Below, in pieces: positions 34,646 to 44,149 of a DNA stretch of 64,000 nucleotides. Both the position numbers and the translations under genes were made by a program. The notes beneath the pieces are model-generated. The model made no database searches. It had not been told where the DNA came from and was given only the letters and a program-made list of their open reading frames with translations. The stretch is from Peromyscus leucopus (taxonomy: Eukaryota > Chordata > Mammalia > Rodentia > Cricetidae). Numbering within the stretch: position 1 is the stretch's first letter; each line of letters begins with the position of its first letter. The DNA lies in the NCBI RefSeq assembly GCF_004664715.2, contig NC_051075.1:24427715-24491714 (forward strand), written 5' to 3'.

Positions 34646-35576
34646 AACAATGACATCATGAAATTTGCAGGCAAATGGATGGAACTAGAAAAAATCATCC
34701 TGAGTGAAGTAACCCAAACCCAGAAAGACAAACATGGTATGTACTCACTCATAAGTGGATATTAGATGAAAAGCAAAGAATAACCAGGCTACAATCCACA
34801 GCCCCAGAGAAGCTAGGTAACAAGGAGGACCCTAAGAGAGACTCATGGATCTCCCTAGGACAGGGAAATAGATGAGATCTCCTGGGTAAACTGGGGGTAT
34901 GGGAGAGATAGAAGGGAGGGAATGGGGGATGAGAACATGAGAGAATGGGATGGACGAGTTGGGGGAGAGGCAGAGAGGGAGAGCAATGAAAGATTATCTT
35001 GATAGAGGGAGCCAGTATGGGGTTAGGCAGAAACCTGGTACCAGGGAAACTCCCAGGAATCCACAAGGATGACCCCAGCTAAGACTCCTAGCAATAGTGG
35101 AGAGGGTGCCTGAACTGGTCTTTTCCTGTAATCAAATGGTGACTACCCTAATTGTCATCATAGAACCTTCATCTAGTGACTGATGGGAGCAGATGCAGCC
35201 AAGCACTGGACTGAGCTCGGGGAGTTCAGTCGAAGAGAGGGAGGAGGGAGGGGTCAAGATCATGACAGGGAAATCCATAGAGACAGCTGACCCGACTTTG
35301 TGGGACCTCACGAACTCTGGACCGACAGCTAGGGAGCCTGCATGGGACCGAACTAGGCCCTCTACATGTGGGTGACTGTTGTGTGGCTTGGTCTGTTTGA
35401 GGGGTCCCTGGCAGGATCTGTCCCTGACGCATGAGCTGGCTTTTTGGAGTCCATTCCCTATGGTCGGATGCCTTGTTCAGCCTTGATGCAGGGGGGGAGG
35501 GGCTTGGTCCTGCCTCAACTTGAGGTGCCAGGCTGCCAGGTAAAGGAGGCCTTACCCTTTTTGGGGAGTGGATGGG

Positions 35577-35625
35577 GTGGGGGAGAGATGGGGGCAGTGG
35601 GGGGAGGGGGAGGGGGAACTGTGGT
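35577..35625 (+). repeat. G-rich tract of the L1 3' UTR
   Basis: GGTGGGGGAGAGATGGGGGC, then runs of GGGGGG, GGGGG and GGGGG in under 50 bases. A polypurine, quadruplex-capable tract at this place is a known feature of mammalian L1 3' UTRs. Confidence 0.9.
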
Positions 35626-35745
35626 TGGTATGTAAGACGAATAAAAAATGTAAAATAAAGTATGTATATGTATCACAAATATGAGTAACTACAAGCTGCT
35701 TTGCCCGTGTTAGCAGCCTGTCTGTTGTAGTTCTCTGCCTAGGGT

Positions 35746-35996
35746 CGGGACCCTGCTCCACGTTAACATGCCCATCGGGACCCTGCTCCACGTTAACGTG
35801 CCCATCGATATTACCTAGGTCGGGACCCTGCTCCACGTTAACGTGCCCATCGATATTACCTAGGTCGGGACCCTGCTCCACGTTAACATACCCATCGATA
35901 TTACCTAGGTCGGGACCCTGCTCCACGTTAACATGCCCATCGATATTACCTAGGGTCGGGACCCTGCTCCACGTTAACATGCCCATCGATATTACC
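35746..35996 (+). repeat. 45-bp minisatellite, six units
   Basis: Units start CGGGACCCTGCTCCACGTTA at 35746, 35776, 35821, 35866, 35911 and 35957, with lengths 30, 45, 45, 45, 46 and 40. Each full unit carries GTTAAC, ATCGAT and CCTAGG hexamers. Units differ by only one or two bases. Because 45 is divisible by 3, the minus strand reads an open 15-residue repeat (DGHVNVEQGPDLGNI), which I treat as non-coding. It lies about 75 bases beyond the L1 3' end. Confidence 0.97.
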
Positions 35997-36329
35997 ATGC
36001 TCTCATCTTGGTTATCCAGCCATTTCTACCATAGACTGTCTTATGGCAGACTTCCTGGTATTCTGGCTCTTAAAATCTTTCTGCCCTACCTCAGAAATGT
36101 TTCCTGGGTCATAGACGCAGGAGCCATGATGTAGGTGTATCCTCCGGGGCAGCGGTCCACACAATCTGTTGACCATTAAGTCCAGCTGTGGTTTTCTCTG
36201 GTGGTCTCCATTTGTTGCAAGGAGAGCTTTGATGTGGAGTGGTAGCTACAGTTATCCAGAAAAGATGAGTCTCACCCAAAGACTCAGCTTTGGGAAAGGA
36301 GCAGCAATACATTCACTGGAGAAAGAACT

Positions 36330-36450
36330 GTTGTTTTTGACAAATAATGTTGTAAAACTGGACAAGTTCCACATGCAAAAATATGAACCGAGACATAAAC
36401 CCTACACTTGTCACAAAATTAACTTAAAATGCACCACATACATAACCTGA
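36330..36450 (+). mobile_element. Old L1 ORF2 fragment
   Basis: GTAAAACTGGACAAGTTCCA, CATGCAAAAATATGAACCGA and ACAAAATTAACTTAAAATGC match late L1 ORF2. Confidence 0.7.
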
Positions 36451-36459
36451 TGAGGCCAG

Positions 36460-36955
36460 AAGACATTGGATCCTGTGGAAGTGGAGTTACAGACAATGTG
36501 GGTGCTGGGAACTGAACCTGGTCCCCTGCAGGAGCAGCAAGAGCTCTTAAATGTTAAGCCATCTGTTCAGCCCCAATTTAGTTTATTTTTATGTATCTGC
36601 GTGTGTTTGTGTGGGAAACGTGTACAAAAGTGCAGCACCCGCAAGGGCCAGCAGAGGGCATCAGGTGCTCTGGAACTGGAGCTGCAGACTCTGACCAGGC
36701 CCAATGTAGGCGCTGAGAACCGAACCTGGGGCCTCCGGGAGAACAGCAATCACTCTTAACCTGAAGTCATCTCTCCACCACCCCTTGCCCCCCAGTTTTT
36801 TGTTTTTGTTTTTGTTTTGAGACAGGGTCTCACTGTACAGCCACAGCTGTCCCGGGACACCCCATGTAGACCAGGCTGGCCTCCAATGTGTTCCAGTACT
36901 TCTCTCTCTGTCTCTTGAGTGCTGAAATTACAGGTGCGTGCCACCACGTCAGGCT
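36460..36955 (-). mobile_element. Cluster: B2, B2/B3, B1 (all reverse)
   Basis: 36460-36575 is B2 (GGTGCTGGGAACTGAACCTG, GCCATCTGTTCAGCCCC). 36576-36775 is B2/B3 (CATCAGGTGCTCTGGAACTG, GAACCGAACCTGGGGCCTCC). 36800-36955 is B1 (TTTTGAGACAGGGTCTCACT). Confidence 0.82.
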
Positions 36956-37002
36956 CATTTCCTGTGTTTGCTTATTTTTTTATAATTAAAAATGTTACAG
37001 TT

Positions 37003-37170
37003 TAGGGCTGGAGAGGTGGCTCAGTGGTTAAGAGCCCTGGCTGCTCTTTGAGAGGTCCTGAGTTCAATTCCCAGCACCCACATGGTGGCTCACAACCATC
37101 TGTAATGAGATCTGGCGCCCTCTTCTGCTGTGCAGGGAGAACACTGCATACATAATAAATAAATGTTTAA
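37003..37170 (+). mobile_element. B2 SINE
   Basis: GGGCTGGAGAGGTGGCTCAG, CCTGAGTTCAATTCCCAGCA and ATAATAAATAAATG. Confidence 0.92.
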
Positions 37171-37189
37171 CAATGTTGCAGTTCAATTA

Positions 37190-37352
37190 ATTAATTAAAT
37201 TACGTGCGGGGCTGTGTGCTGGCGCAAATGTCAAGGTCAGAGGAGAGCTTTCAGGAGTTAGTCCTCGCCCTATCTGGTTCAAGGGATTGAACCCGGGTCA
37301 TCAAGTTTGGTGACAGGCACCTTTCCCTTCTATGACATCTGTGTGTGTCTCT

Positions 37353-37400
<48 letters not shown>
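37190..37400 (-). mobile_element. B3 SINE with (AC)n tract
   Basis: GAGAGCTTTCAGGAGTTAGT and GGGATTGAACCCGGGTCATC are B3. A pure (AC)n run occupies 37358-37400. Confidence 0.75.
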
Positions 37401-37402
<2 letters not shown>

Positions 37403-37624
37403 TATAAATAAAAAAATTTTTTTTAATTCCACTAGTGAACCACTGTGGATGGATTGCCTGTCCAGTCATTGTCGTTCACAGGCTTTATGGCTGAGTAAGA
37501 ACGGCTGATTGCTTTTTTCCCTTGGCAGCTTGCATAACATTTTCCAATACCATGAAAGGCAGCCTTTGGGGAGGGGCTTCCAGGTCAGTTCCAGGCTCCT
37601 CCTGTGTCTAAAGTGTACAGTGGA

Positions 37625-37782
37625 TTTTGTTTTGTTTTGTTTTTCAGGGTTTCTCTGTAACAGCCCTGGCTGTCCTGGAACTCACTCTGTAGACCAGGCT
37701 GGCCTCGAACTCACAGAGATCCGCCTGCCTCTGCTTCCCGAGTGCTGGGATGAAAGGCGTGCGCCACCACTGCCCGGCTGTG
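37625..37782 (-). mobile_element. B1 SINE
   Basis: TTTTTCAGGGTTTCTCTGTA to GCGTGCGCCACCACTGCCCG in reverse orientation. Confidence 0.9.
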
Positions 37783-37939
37783 TTCAATGTTTTAGGCAGT
37801 GGGGCCTTACCTTCAAATTCTGGGAAGCAATTAGGGCAACAGTAAGTCATACAAACAAATAAATAAATAAATCTTAAAAAGATAGCGATGCTAAGGGACC
37901 GGCAGGATGGCTCGGTGGATAGAGATGCTTGCTGCCTAG

Positions 37940-38500
37940 CATCAAATAAAAAGAAAGCACACACTTTTTTTTCCATGAGCAAATAAGCCGAAAATTCCCC
38001 AATAAAATACCGAAAAAGAAGGTATCGGTTACTCTTATGCATTTCTCCAGTGTTCCCACACCCCACAAATAGCGCAGCCTCGAAGGCAGTTTGACCATGC
38101 TGTTCATGACTCCTCAAATCCTGCATGACTCTGCTTCTGGGTCACTGTCCTGAGCGGGATGGCCCCATATTGTGCACATTCATGAAGTGTTTCCACAGTT
38201 CCAGGGGCACCCACTTCCCCCACTTTACAAAGCACACGTGCCGCCAGGAAGCATAGAACCTACGTGTCCTGGTGCCTCAGTTTCTCTACCTAACACTCCA
38301 CAAATGAGTTCCTAGAACCTTGTCGTCTTACCTGTAGGCGCAAGGTGACACCACCATCATGTGACAGTGTTTGGTTCTGTCTCAGAAACATCATCCTGGC
38401 TGACAGAAAGTGTCTTTCCACTGACTCCTTTACACAAGGAAGAGAAGAAATAGCTCACTGAGCTGGTTTTGAATGTTCTGTGATACCACTATCTTTTGAG
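37940..38500. other. Intergenic, single-copy-looking
   Basis: No repeat or exon recognised, apart from a short SINE-head remnant near 37895-37940. Confidence 0.45.
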
Positions 38501-38521
38501 GCTAATCATTGAAGACTTTTC

Positions 38522-38685
38522 TTTTCTTTTTTAATATTTATTTATTTTGTATACCTGCAGGCCAGAAGAGGGCACCAGATCTCATTACAGATGGTTGTGA
38601 GCCACCATGTGGTTGCTGGGAATTGAACTCAGGACCTCTGGAAGAGCAGCCAGTGCTCTTAACCTCTGAGCCATCCCTCCAGCCC
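38522..38685 (-). mobile_element. B2 SINE, perfect 15-bp target duplication
   Basis: TTTTCTTTTTTAATATTTAT to GCCATCCCTCCAGCCC. CATTGAAGACTTTTC lies at 38507-38521 and 38686-38700. Another reverse B2 follows at 38775-38985. Confidence 0.96.
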
Positions 38686-38774
38686 CATTGAAGACTTTTC
38701 AACTGAAGTGTGCTCAGTTTAAATTCAAGAGGTTCTTTGAGTTTCACACGAGAAGTCTAGGGAACCTTTTTAAT

Positions 38775-38985
38775 TAATTTTTTCAAAGATGTCTTTATTT
38801 TTATTTTATGGGTATGAGTGTTGTGTCTGTCTGTGCACTACATGTGTGCAGTGACCGAGTAGGCCAGAAGAGCTCATCGGGTCTTTTGGAACTGGAGTTA
38901 GCCACCATGTGGGTGCTGGGAACCAAATGTGAGTTCCCTGCAAGAACCATAAGGGCTCTTAACTGCTGAGCCATCTCTCCAGTCC
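38775..38985 (-). mobile_element. B2 SINE, older
   Basis: TTTTGGAACTGGAGTTAGCC, GGTGCTGGGAACCAAATGTG and GCCATCTCTCCAGTCCC, reverse-oriented. Confidence 0.85.
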
Positions 38986-38989
38986 CCTG

Positions 38990-40290
38990 GGATTGTTTGG
39001 AAAGTGTGTGAGCCAGGTCCCCACAGCTGGCCCATCAGACCAAAGGCTCCCTTGGGCACTGCTGCTCTGGGCACGTGCATTTTGAGAGTCTGTTTGCTGA
39101 TGATTAGGAAGCAGCAGCTACAGGAGACATGGTCACACGTGGTCCAGTATCCCGGGGACTCACCCCACTGACTCCCCTCCGGCCAGGGTGCGGGCTGCAG
39201 TGTCCTGAGGTCAGGTTTCTGGAAAGTGACTTTGTGTATTAGGTTCATATTGACTGCGCCTCTGCTAACCACATCCTTGAAGGAATTAAACATGCAAATA
39301 TCTACCAATCGTGAACCCTGCCTCGAGCACAGCAACCTCCTCTTGGGGCTCCCCTTTCAAGGGTTTGAGACACATCCACCTTGTCTCTCTATGGTCCCTT
39401 CTCCAGGACAGGCTTTTCCCAGGCCCGAAGGGTGGCAGAGGGGAGCACGGAGACACCGGATTTAGAGGAAGGGAACGGATGGCTGTCTCGGGTCGGGGGT
39501 GGTGGGGTGCTGCTTGAGTTTGCAGAAGCCACTGATGTTCCTTTTGAGTGGCTGCCATGAGAAAACGGTGTGGGTTAGGAGCGCCCTCCTCTCCAAATAC
39601 AAGCACCCGACTTTATTGCACGAGGTGACCTGCCGAGCCTGGTTAACCAGGTTATGCAGCTCCTACCTAAGACCACGCTGCAGCGACTGAGGCCTTGTTG
39701 GGACTGGAATGGGGATGAAGAGGAACAGCGGGAAACAGGAAAGACCTGGTTTACCTGGGCAGAGGAGGGGTTCTCTGCGGGGAGGCCCAGCTGACAGCCT
39801 CAGAGGGCGGAGCCTCACTGGGGTTTTCCAGGGACAGAGGCCTGGGTCAGTCACTGACTGGATTTAGCTACCTAGTCCACAACCACCACCACAGAACAAC
39901 CAGGACACACCCATTAGGCAGCCTCGGGCGGTGGCACTTATTTCTGGGAGCTTCTGTGACGCGTCAGCAAGAGGGTTGGGGGAGGGTTTCTCTTTTAATG
40001 CTGGCATTAAGAACATTTTTAAAGATTTGCTTGTTTTATAGGTATGAGCCTATTGCCCCATGTGAGTGTGTGCCCACCCCATCCCAGGCTGTGCTGGTGT
40101 TTCCTAAGTGGCAAGAGCTAAGCTGTGAACAAAGGAGAATGGGGCAAGTTTACCCCCTGGAAAAGTTAGTCCTCTTGTCCAAAGAGAATGGCTGTAGAGC
40201 CCTCATTGCAGGGCGGACTAGAGAGGCTGCTTGCTTCTTTCTACCTCTCTCTGTTCAGAAACAACCCTAGAAATGTACGTTAGGAGGCGG
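38990..40290. other. GC-moderate single-copy-looking block
   Basis: About 1.3 kb with almost no repeat content except a short B2-like scrap near 40020-40070. Overlapping open frames exist on both strands but share no recognisable domain, splice structure or codon bias. I infer non-coding intergenic sequence, possibly regulatory. Confidence 0.45.
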
Positions 40291-40299
40291 CCAGGAGCT

Positions 40300-40650
40300 G
40301 GGCATGGTGGCATAGACCTACTTGAGCAGTAGAAACAGGAAGATCAGGAGTTCAAGGCCACCTTCAGCTACATAAGAAGTCTGAGGCCAGCCTGGGCTAC
40401 ATAAGACTATTAAAAAAAAAAAAAACGCTAGAGAAGGCTAGACAGAGGCCATGGCGTTCCATCTCTCCTCAGTTTCAGAAACATTTTTTTTTTCCACACC
40501 ACATGGTGGCTGACAACCATCTGAAGGTAGAGTTCTAGGAGATCTGATGCCCTCTTCTGAGCTCCAAGGGCACCATGCACACATGTGGTACTCATACATA
40601 CGTCCAGACAAAACACTCATACACAGAAAACACAATCAAAGAATTTAAAA
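40300..40650 (+). mobile_element. B1 SINE then B2-derived piece
   Basis: 40300-40428 is B1 (GAGCTGGGCATGGTGGCATA). 40490-40645 carries the B2 3' body (CCACATGGTGGCTGACAACC, AGATCTGATGCCCTCTTCTG). Confidence 0.78.
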
Positions 40651-41270
40651 CAAAAAAATGTAAAGAAAAAGAAACAGTTTCACACTGATTTACCAGAGCA
40701 GATAGAACTCCAGTAATGATCCAGGCAAGGCTGGCTGAGTCCCTGGGGCACTGAGAACTAAGGCCCCTGCATCTCTTGGGGAGGAAACGGTCACTGAGAC
40801 AGTTGTGGCAGTTTTGCATCCTGTCTGCTTCCAGCAGGGTGGACGTTTGGACCTTTGCAGATGCAAATTAGACGTGACATGCGAGCCATACCCGCCTCTG
40901 GGGCCTGCTTCCAGACAGGCTCTGTCAGGGACAGCCCCAGGGACCCACAGCCCGTGGTCCGTGAGAGCATGTTCTCAACAACTCTCTTTCGAAGACCTTT
41001 TCTGCCACAAACCATGTGACGATCCCCTCTGGGACCTTGCTTTTTCATCGCCTCCTCCCCCTCCCCCTCCCCTCCCTCCCCTCCCCCCCCCCTTCCTGTG
41101 CAGTATATTTCATGCTCACTGTGTAGTGGAGGATCCTGCTTCTTCAGGTCCAGGCAGAGCTGCAGGAGCTCGGCTGATGTTTCATTTGTGAAAAAACCCC
41201 AGTTCCAGTCTTCCTTGCACAAAATGGGGGAGCTGGCGGCCCCATCGTTGGGAGGGGGAAGAGCCCCGTG
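40650..41270. other. Single-copy-looking block with CT/C-rich core
   Basis: No family recognised. A CTCC/C-rich tract lies at 41049-41095. Open frames through it are composition artefacts. Confidence 0.45.
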
Positions 41271-41719
41271 AAGCTGATGTGGTGGTCCGAACCTATAATC
41301 CCGGAAGTTAGGACCACCTTGAGTTTGAGGTCAGCCTGGGTTACATACTGAGACATTATCAGAGACGTCACGTGAACCACCCCGTTCAGACACTCGCGCC
41401 CCTTCTCCCCCATTCCATCGAGACTGGGAACAGTGCGATTCCTGTTCACAACGTGGAGCCAGCCAGCAGTGTCCCAGGACTGCGTGAAAGCCAGAGCCCT
41501 GAAGCTGGCCTCCGATTGGCCCAGGTGGCAAAGCACTGACTGGTGGGGTACGGACCTGGCGCCTGCAATCCCACACTTCCGACGGTAGGTGCTTTCAGCA
41601 AGCTGGTCACATCCCAGGCGGAATTCTCACGCCTCGGCTGAGGAAGTCACAGACTTGGTTTTAGCTTCTGTAAACCGTGCAAAGGATTACTTTGCTGTTG
41701 GTGTTACTGTGATTATTCA

Positions 41720-42090
41720 GACAGAGTCTCGCTGTGCAGCCCTGGCTGGCCTGAAACTTACTGTGTAGTCCAGACTGGCTTCAAACTCGCAGAGAGCCAG
41801 CGGCCTTTGCTTCCGGGGTGCTGGGTTAAAGGTGTGTGCCATCACACCTGTCCTGAGACGGTGCTACACAGAACACTGGCTTGGGTCGGGGGTGTGCCTC
41901 AGTTGGTAGAGTATTGCCTGGCGTTGCATGGAGTCCTTGGTTCGATCTCCAGCAAACCAGGCGTGGTAGTGCATGCTTATAAACCCCGCTCCTGGAAGGT
42001 GGCGACGGGAGGAGCAGGAGTTCAAGAGCATCCTCGTCCTAGCTGAAGGCTAGCCTGGGCTACTCCAAACGAAACAAAACAAAACACCGG
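41720..42090. mobile_element. Reverse B1, forward ID-like, forward B1
   Basis: 41720-41860 is a reverse B1. 41885-41955 is ID-like (CTCAGTTGGTAGAGTATTGC, TTGGTTCGATCTCCAGC). 41955-42090 is a diverged forward B1. Confidence 0.72.
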
Positions 42091-42332
42091 CTAATAACTA
42101 GTAGCAGGGTATGATGAGGCCCTTTCAAGTTTCCACAGCATCCTAACCCTCTAAAAGGTGATTTCCTGAGAATATTTTCACATCAAATAGACAAGGTCAG
42201 CAAGACAGAAGCCAGCCGGAAGGTAAGTCCCCTATCCAGGTCCCCTCCCTAACGGGCTCCCTGCCTGGCAGAGCAGATGAGGCCCTTGTTCAGCCAGGGA
42301 GTGAACTTCCCACCTTTTCCAAACGAAGATGT

Positions 42333-42460
42333 TCTCCCAGCACTCAGGAGGCAGAGGCAGGCAGATCTGTGAGTTCAAGGCCAGCCTGGTCTACAGAGTG
42401 AGTTCCAGGACAGCCAGGGCGACACAGAAAAACCTTGTCTCGAAACAAAACAAAACAAAA
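42333..42460 (+). mobile_element. B1 SINE, 5'-truncated
   Basis: CTCCCAGCACTCAGGAGGCA to ACCTTGTCTCGAAACAAAAC. Confidence 0.88.
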
Positions 42461-42464
42461 TGAA

Positions 42465-43650
42465 GACCTTCTGGGTCCCGATCACTGACTTGCTCAGGAT
42501 ACACCGGGCCCTTTTCTGTGGGGTCTTCAGTCTTTGGGGAAGACCCCCCCCACCCCCAACAAGAACTGTTTCTTCCTGAGAGAACACATGAGGTGGCACC
42601 AGGAGACAAGCTGCTTCTTACCCTCCCATGAACTAAAATAGATCTGTGGTCTGAGAGGGGCCTTGGACTCAACATTGTCTCTAACTCGCTTTCTGTTCTG
42701 GGTTTACGGAGTCCCCCAAACCCTAGTGGTCCAGGTTCAGCTGGACCCCAGCATCGAGCTGTGAAGCCCCATACCTGTACTTAGAGCCTGCCTTCCCAAG
42801 GCTTCCTCACCCCAGCTTCTTGGCCATGGGGGAGGAGAAGATGGATGGGTGAGTCCAGGGCAGCTGGGGAAGGAAGGTCTGATGGGGAAGCCTCAGAGGA
42901 CAGAGGAGAGGAGACTGGAAACAAATTCATTGTATGGCACCCAGCTACTCTCGGTAGCCGGTGACATTAGCCAGCTCCTCCAGAAAGCCTAGCTCTCCCA
43001 ACCCTGTACTCCCATGGGAAGATATGGCCGCTTGCAGCCTGCTTGTGCAAGAGATTTTGCAAGCTCACGATGACTTTTGTCACCTGCTGAGGACGCCGGG
43101 CTCACAAGCCAGCTTGCTTATCAGGTTATTGGAGTCAGGAGGACGGAGGGCCTTGGGATGGGGAAATCCTATCTTGCAGTTTCCTTCCTGCTCCCTACAC
43201 GGGCCCCACAGAGCTAGGAAGGCCTTCCGGGACCTGGCATCTGGCTTCTGGGCTCCCAGCCAAGTCTCCAGACGACACTCGACCGACACTGGAGTCTTCT
43301 TATCTCCCTGGGGCACAGAACCAGGATGCTCCTGCTCTTCGTAGAAAACACCTGGATTTGTCAGAGCCTCGGGTGTGGCCAACTCCAGCTGCCTTGTCCA
43401 CGTCGTCGTCCTGTAAGAAACTGAGGAACACTGGTCGGGACCATTTCTCTCACATAGATCGTGTCCTCTTGCTGACACAGCTCTTATCAACCAAGGATTG
43501 AGTTATAAACCTGCTATGAACCTGCCCAGCCCACAGCAGGGGCTCCATGAACGTTCTGTCTCAAGGCCCTCGGCCAACAAAGCGCTATTAGTCAGCATCA
43601 GTTGCACTTGGAAATGTACACATTTGAGTTGTCATAGTTGCTACATTTAA
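42465..43650. other. GC-rich single-copy-looking block
   Basis: Nearly 1.2 kb free of obvious repeats. Open frames of 127 and 136 codons overlap on opposite strands and show no domain. I cannot support a gene. Confidence 0.45.
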
Positions 43651-43657
43651 AAATCTT

Positions 43658-43815
43658 CCCCCCCCCCCCCCCCCCCCCCCCGATACAGAGTTTCTCTGTG
43701 TAGCTCTGGCAATCCTGGAACTCATTCTGTAGAGCAGGCTGGCCTCGAACTCAGAGATCCGCCTGCCTCTGTGTCTCTCGAGTGCTGGGATTAAAGATCT
43801 GTACCACTACTGCCC
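43658..43815 (-). mobile_element. B1 SINE whose T-tract is replaced by C24
   Basis: Twenty-four consecutive C (43658-43681) precede GATACAGAGTTTCTCTGTGT, the start of a reverse B1. Normally this position is the poly-T complement of the A-tail. Confidence 0.88.
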
Positions 43816-43930
43816 TGCCATTTTTTGGTTTATTTTGAAACAGGGTCTTTTTCTATAGGTCTGGCTCCCTGAAAATCTGTGTAGATCAGGCTAACCTCTG
43901 CCTTCTGTGCTGGGATTAATGCCTTTAGGA

Positions 43931-43933
<3 letters not shown>

Positions 43934-43982
<49 letters not shown>

Positions 43983-44139
43983 GTTTTGTTTGTTTTTCTA
44001 GACAGGGTTTCTCTGTGTAGTTTTGGTGCCTGTCCTGGATCTCACTCTGTAGACCAGGCTGGCTTCAAACTCACAGAGATCCACCTGGTTCTGCCTTCTG
44101 AGTGCTGGAATTAAAGGCATGCGCAACCGCTGCCTGGCA
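43934..44139 (-). mobile_element. B1 SINE with (TG)n tail, 12-bp target duplication
   Basis: A (TG)n run (43934-43979) and TTTTGTTTTGTTTG lead into a reverse B1 ending GCGCAACCGCTGCCTGGCA. CCTTTAGGATTT occurs at 43922-43933 and 44140-44151, so the microsatellite is part of the inserted unit. Confidence 0.9.
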
Positions 44140-44149
44140 CCTTTAGGAT

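Larger units (their letters stand above)
30500..34800 (+). pseudogene. L1 ORF2 (endonuclease and reverse transcriptase) remnant
   Basis: Landmarks in order: TSININGLNSPIKRHRLTK (endonuclease start), [13 protein letters not shown] at about 31217, SDHHGLKL near 31480, [17 protein letters not shown] near 32185, [15 protein letters not shown] near 32580, LLFADDM at about 32880 (RT active-site motif, kept), and [12 protein letters not shown] near 33100. Stops and frameshifts recur throughout, including a TAG just after the FADD motif. The endonuclease motif usually reads GDFNT, and here the Asp is Asn. The copy is dead on several grounds. Confidence 0.9.
29055..35657 (+). mobile_element. Nearly full-length L1, inactive
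   Basis: A short GC-rich 5' UTR remnant (29055-29344) is followed by ORF1 remnants, then ORF2 remnants, a long 3' UTR with a G-rich tract, and an A-rich end (GAATAAAAAATGTAAAATAA). Both ORFs carry frameshifts and stops. A B1 (34478-34645) and an LTR-like segment (about 30679-30993) interrupt it. A possible degraded target duplication is AAGTATGCATGTGTA (29040-29054) against AAGTATGTATATGTA (35658-35672), 13 of 15 matching. If that is right, the copy is 5'-truncated only within its 5' UTR. Confidence 0.93.

Noticed and set aside
35044..35054. NF-kB motif GGGAAACTCCC in the L1 3' UTR
   Set aside because: It is part of the repeat consensus region and would occur at every copy of this L1. Not evidence of local regulation.
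35552..35998. 148-codon minus frame with a 15-residue repeat
   Set aside because: It is the 45-bp minisatellite read on the minus strand, and its tail runs into L1 3' UTR. Kept as a repeat observation only.
35746..36300. CRISPR-like regular repeats
   Set aside because: Units are contiguous with no unique spacers, and this is vertebrate DNA. The same holds for 55973-56300.
42961..43490. Overlapping 127- and 136-codon frames on opposite strands
   Set aside because: No similarity that I recognise and mutual overlap typical of GC-rich non-coding sequence.
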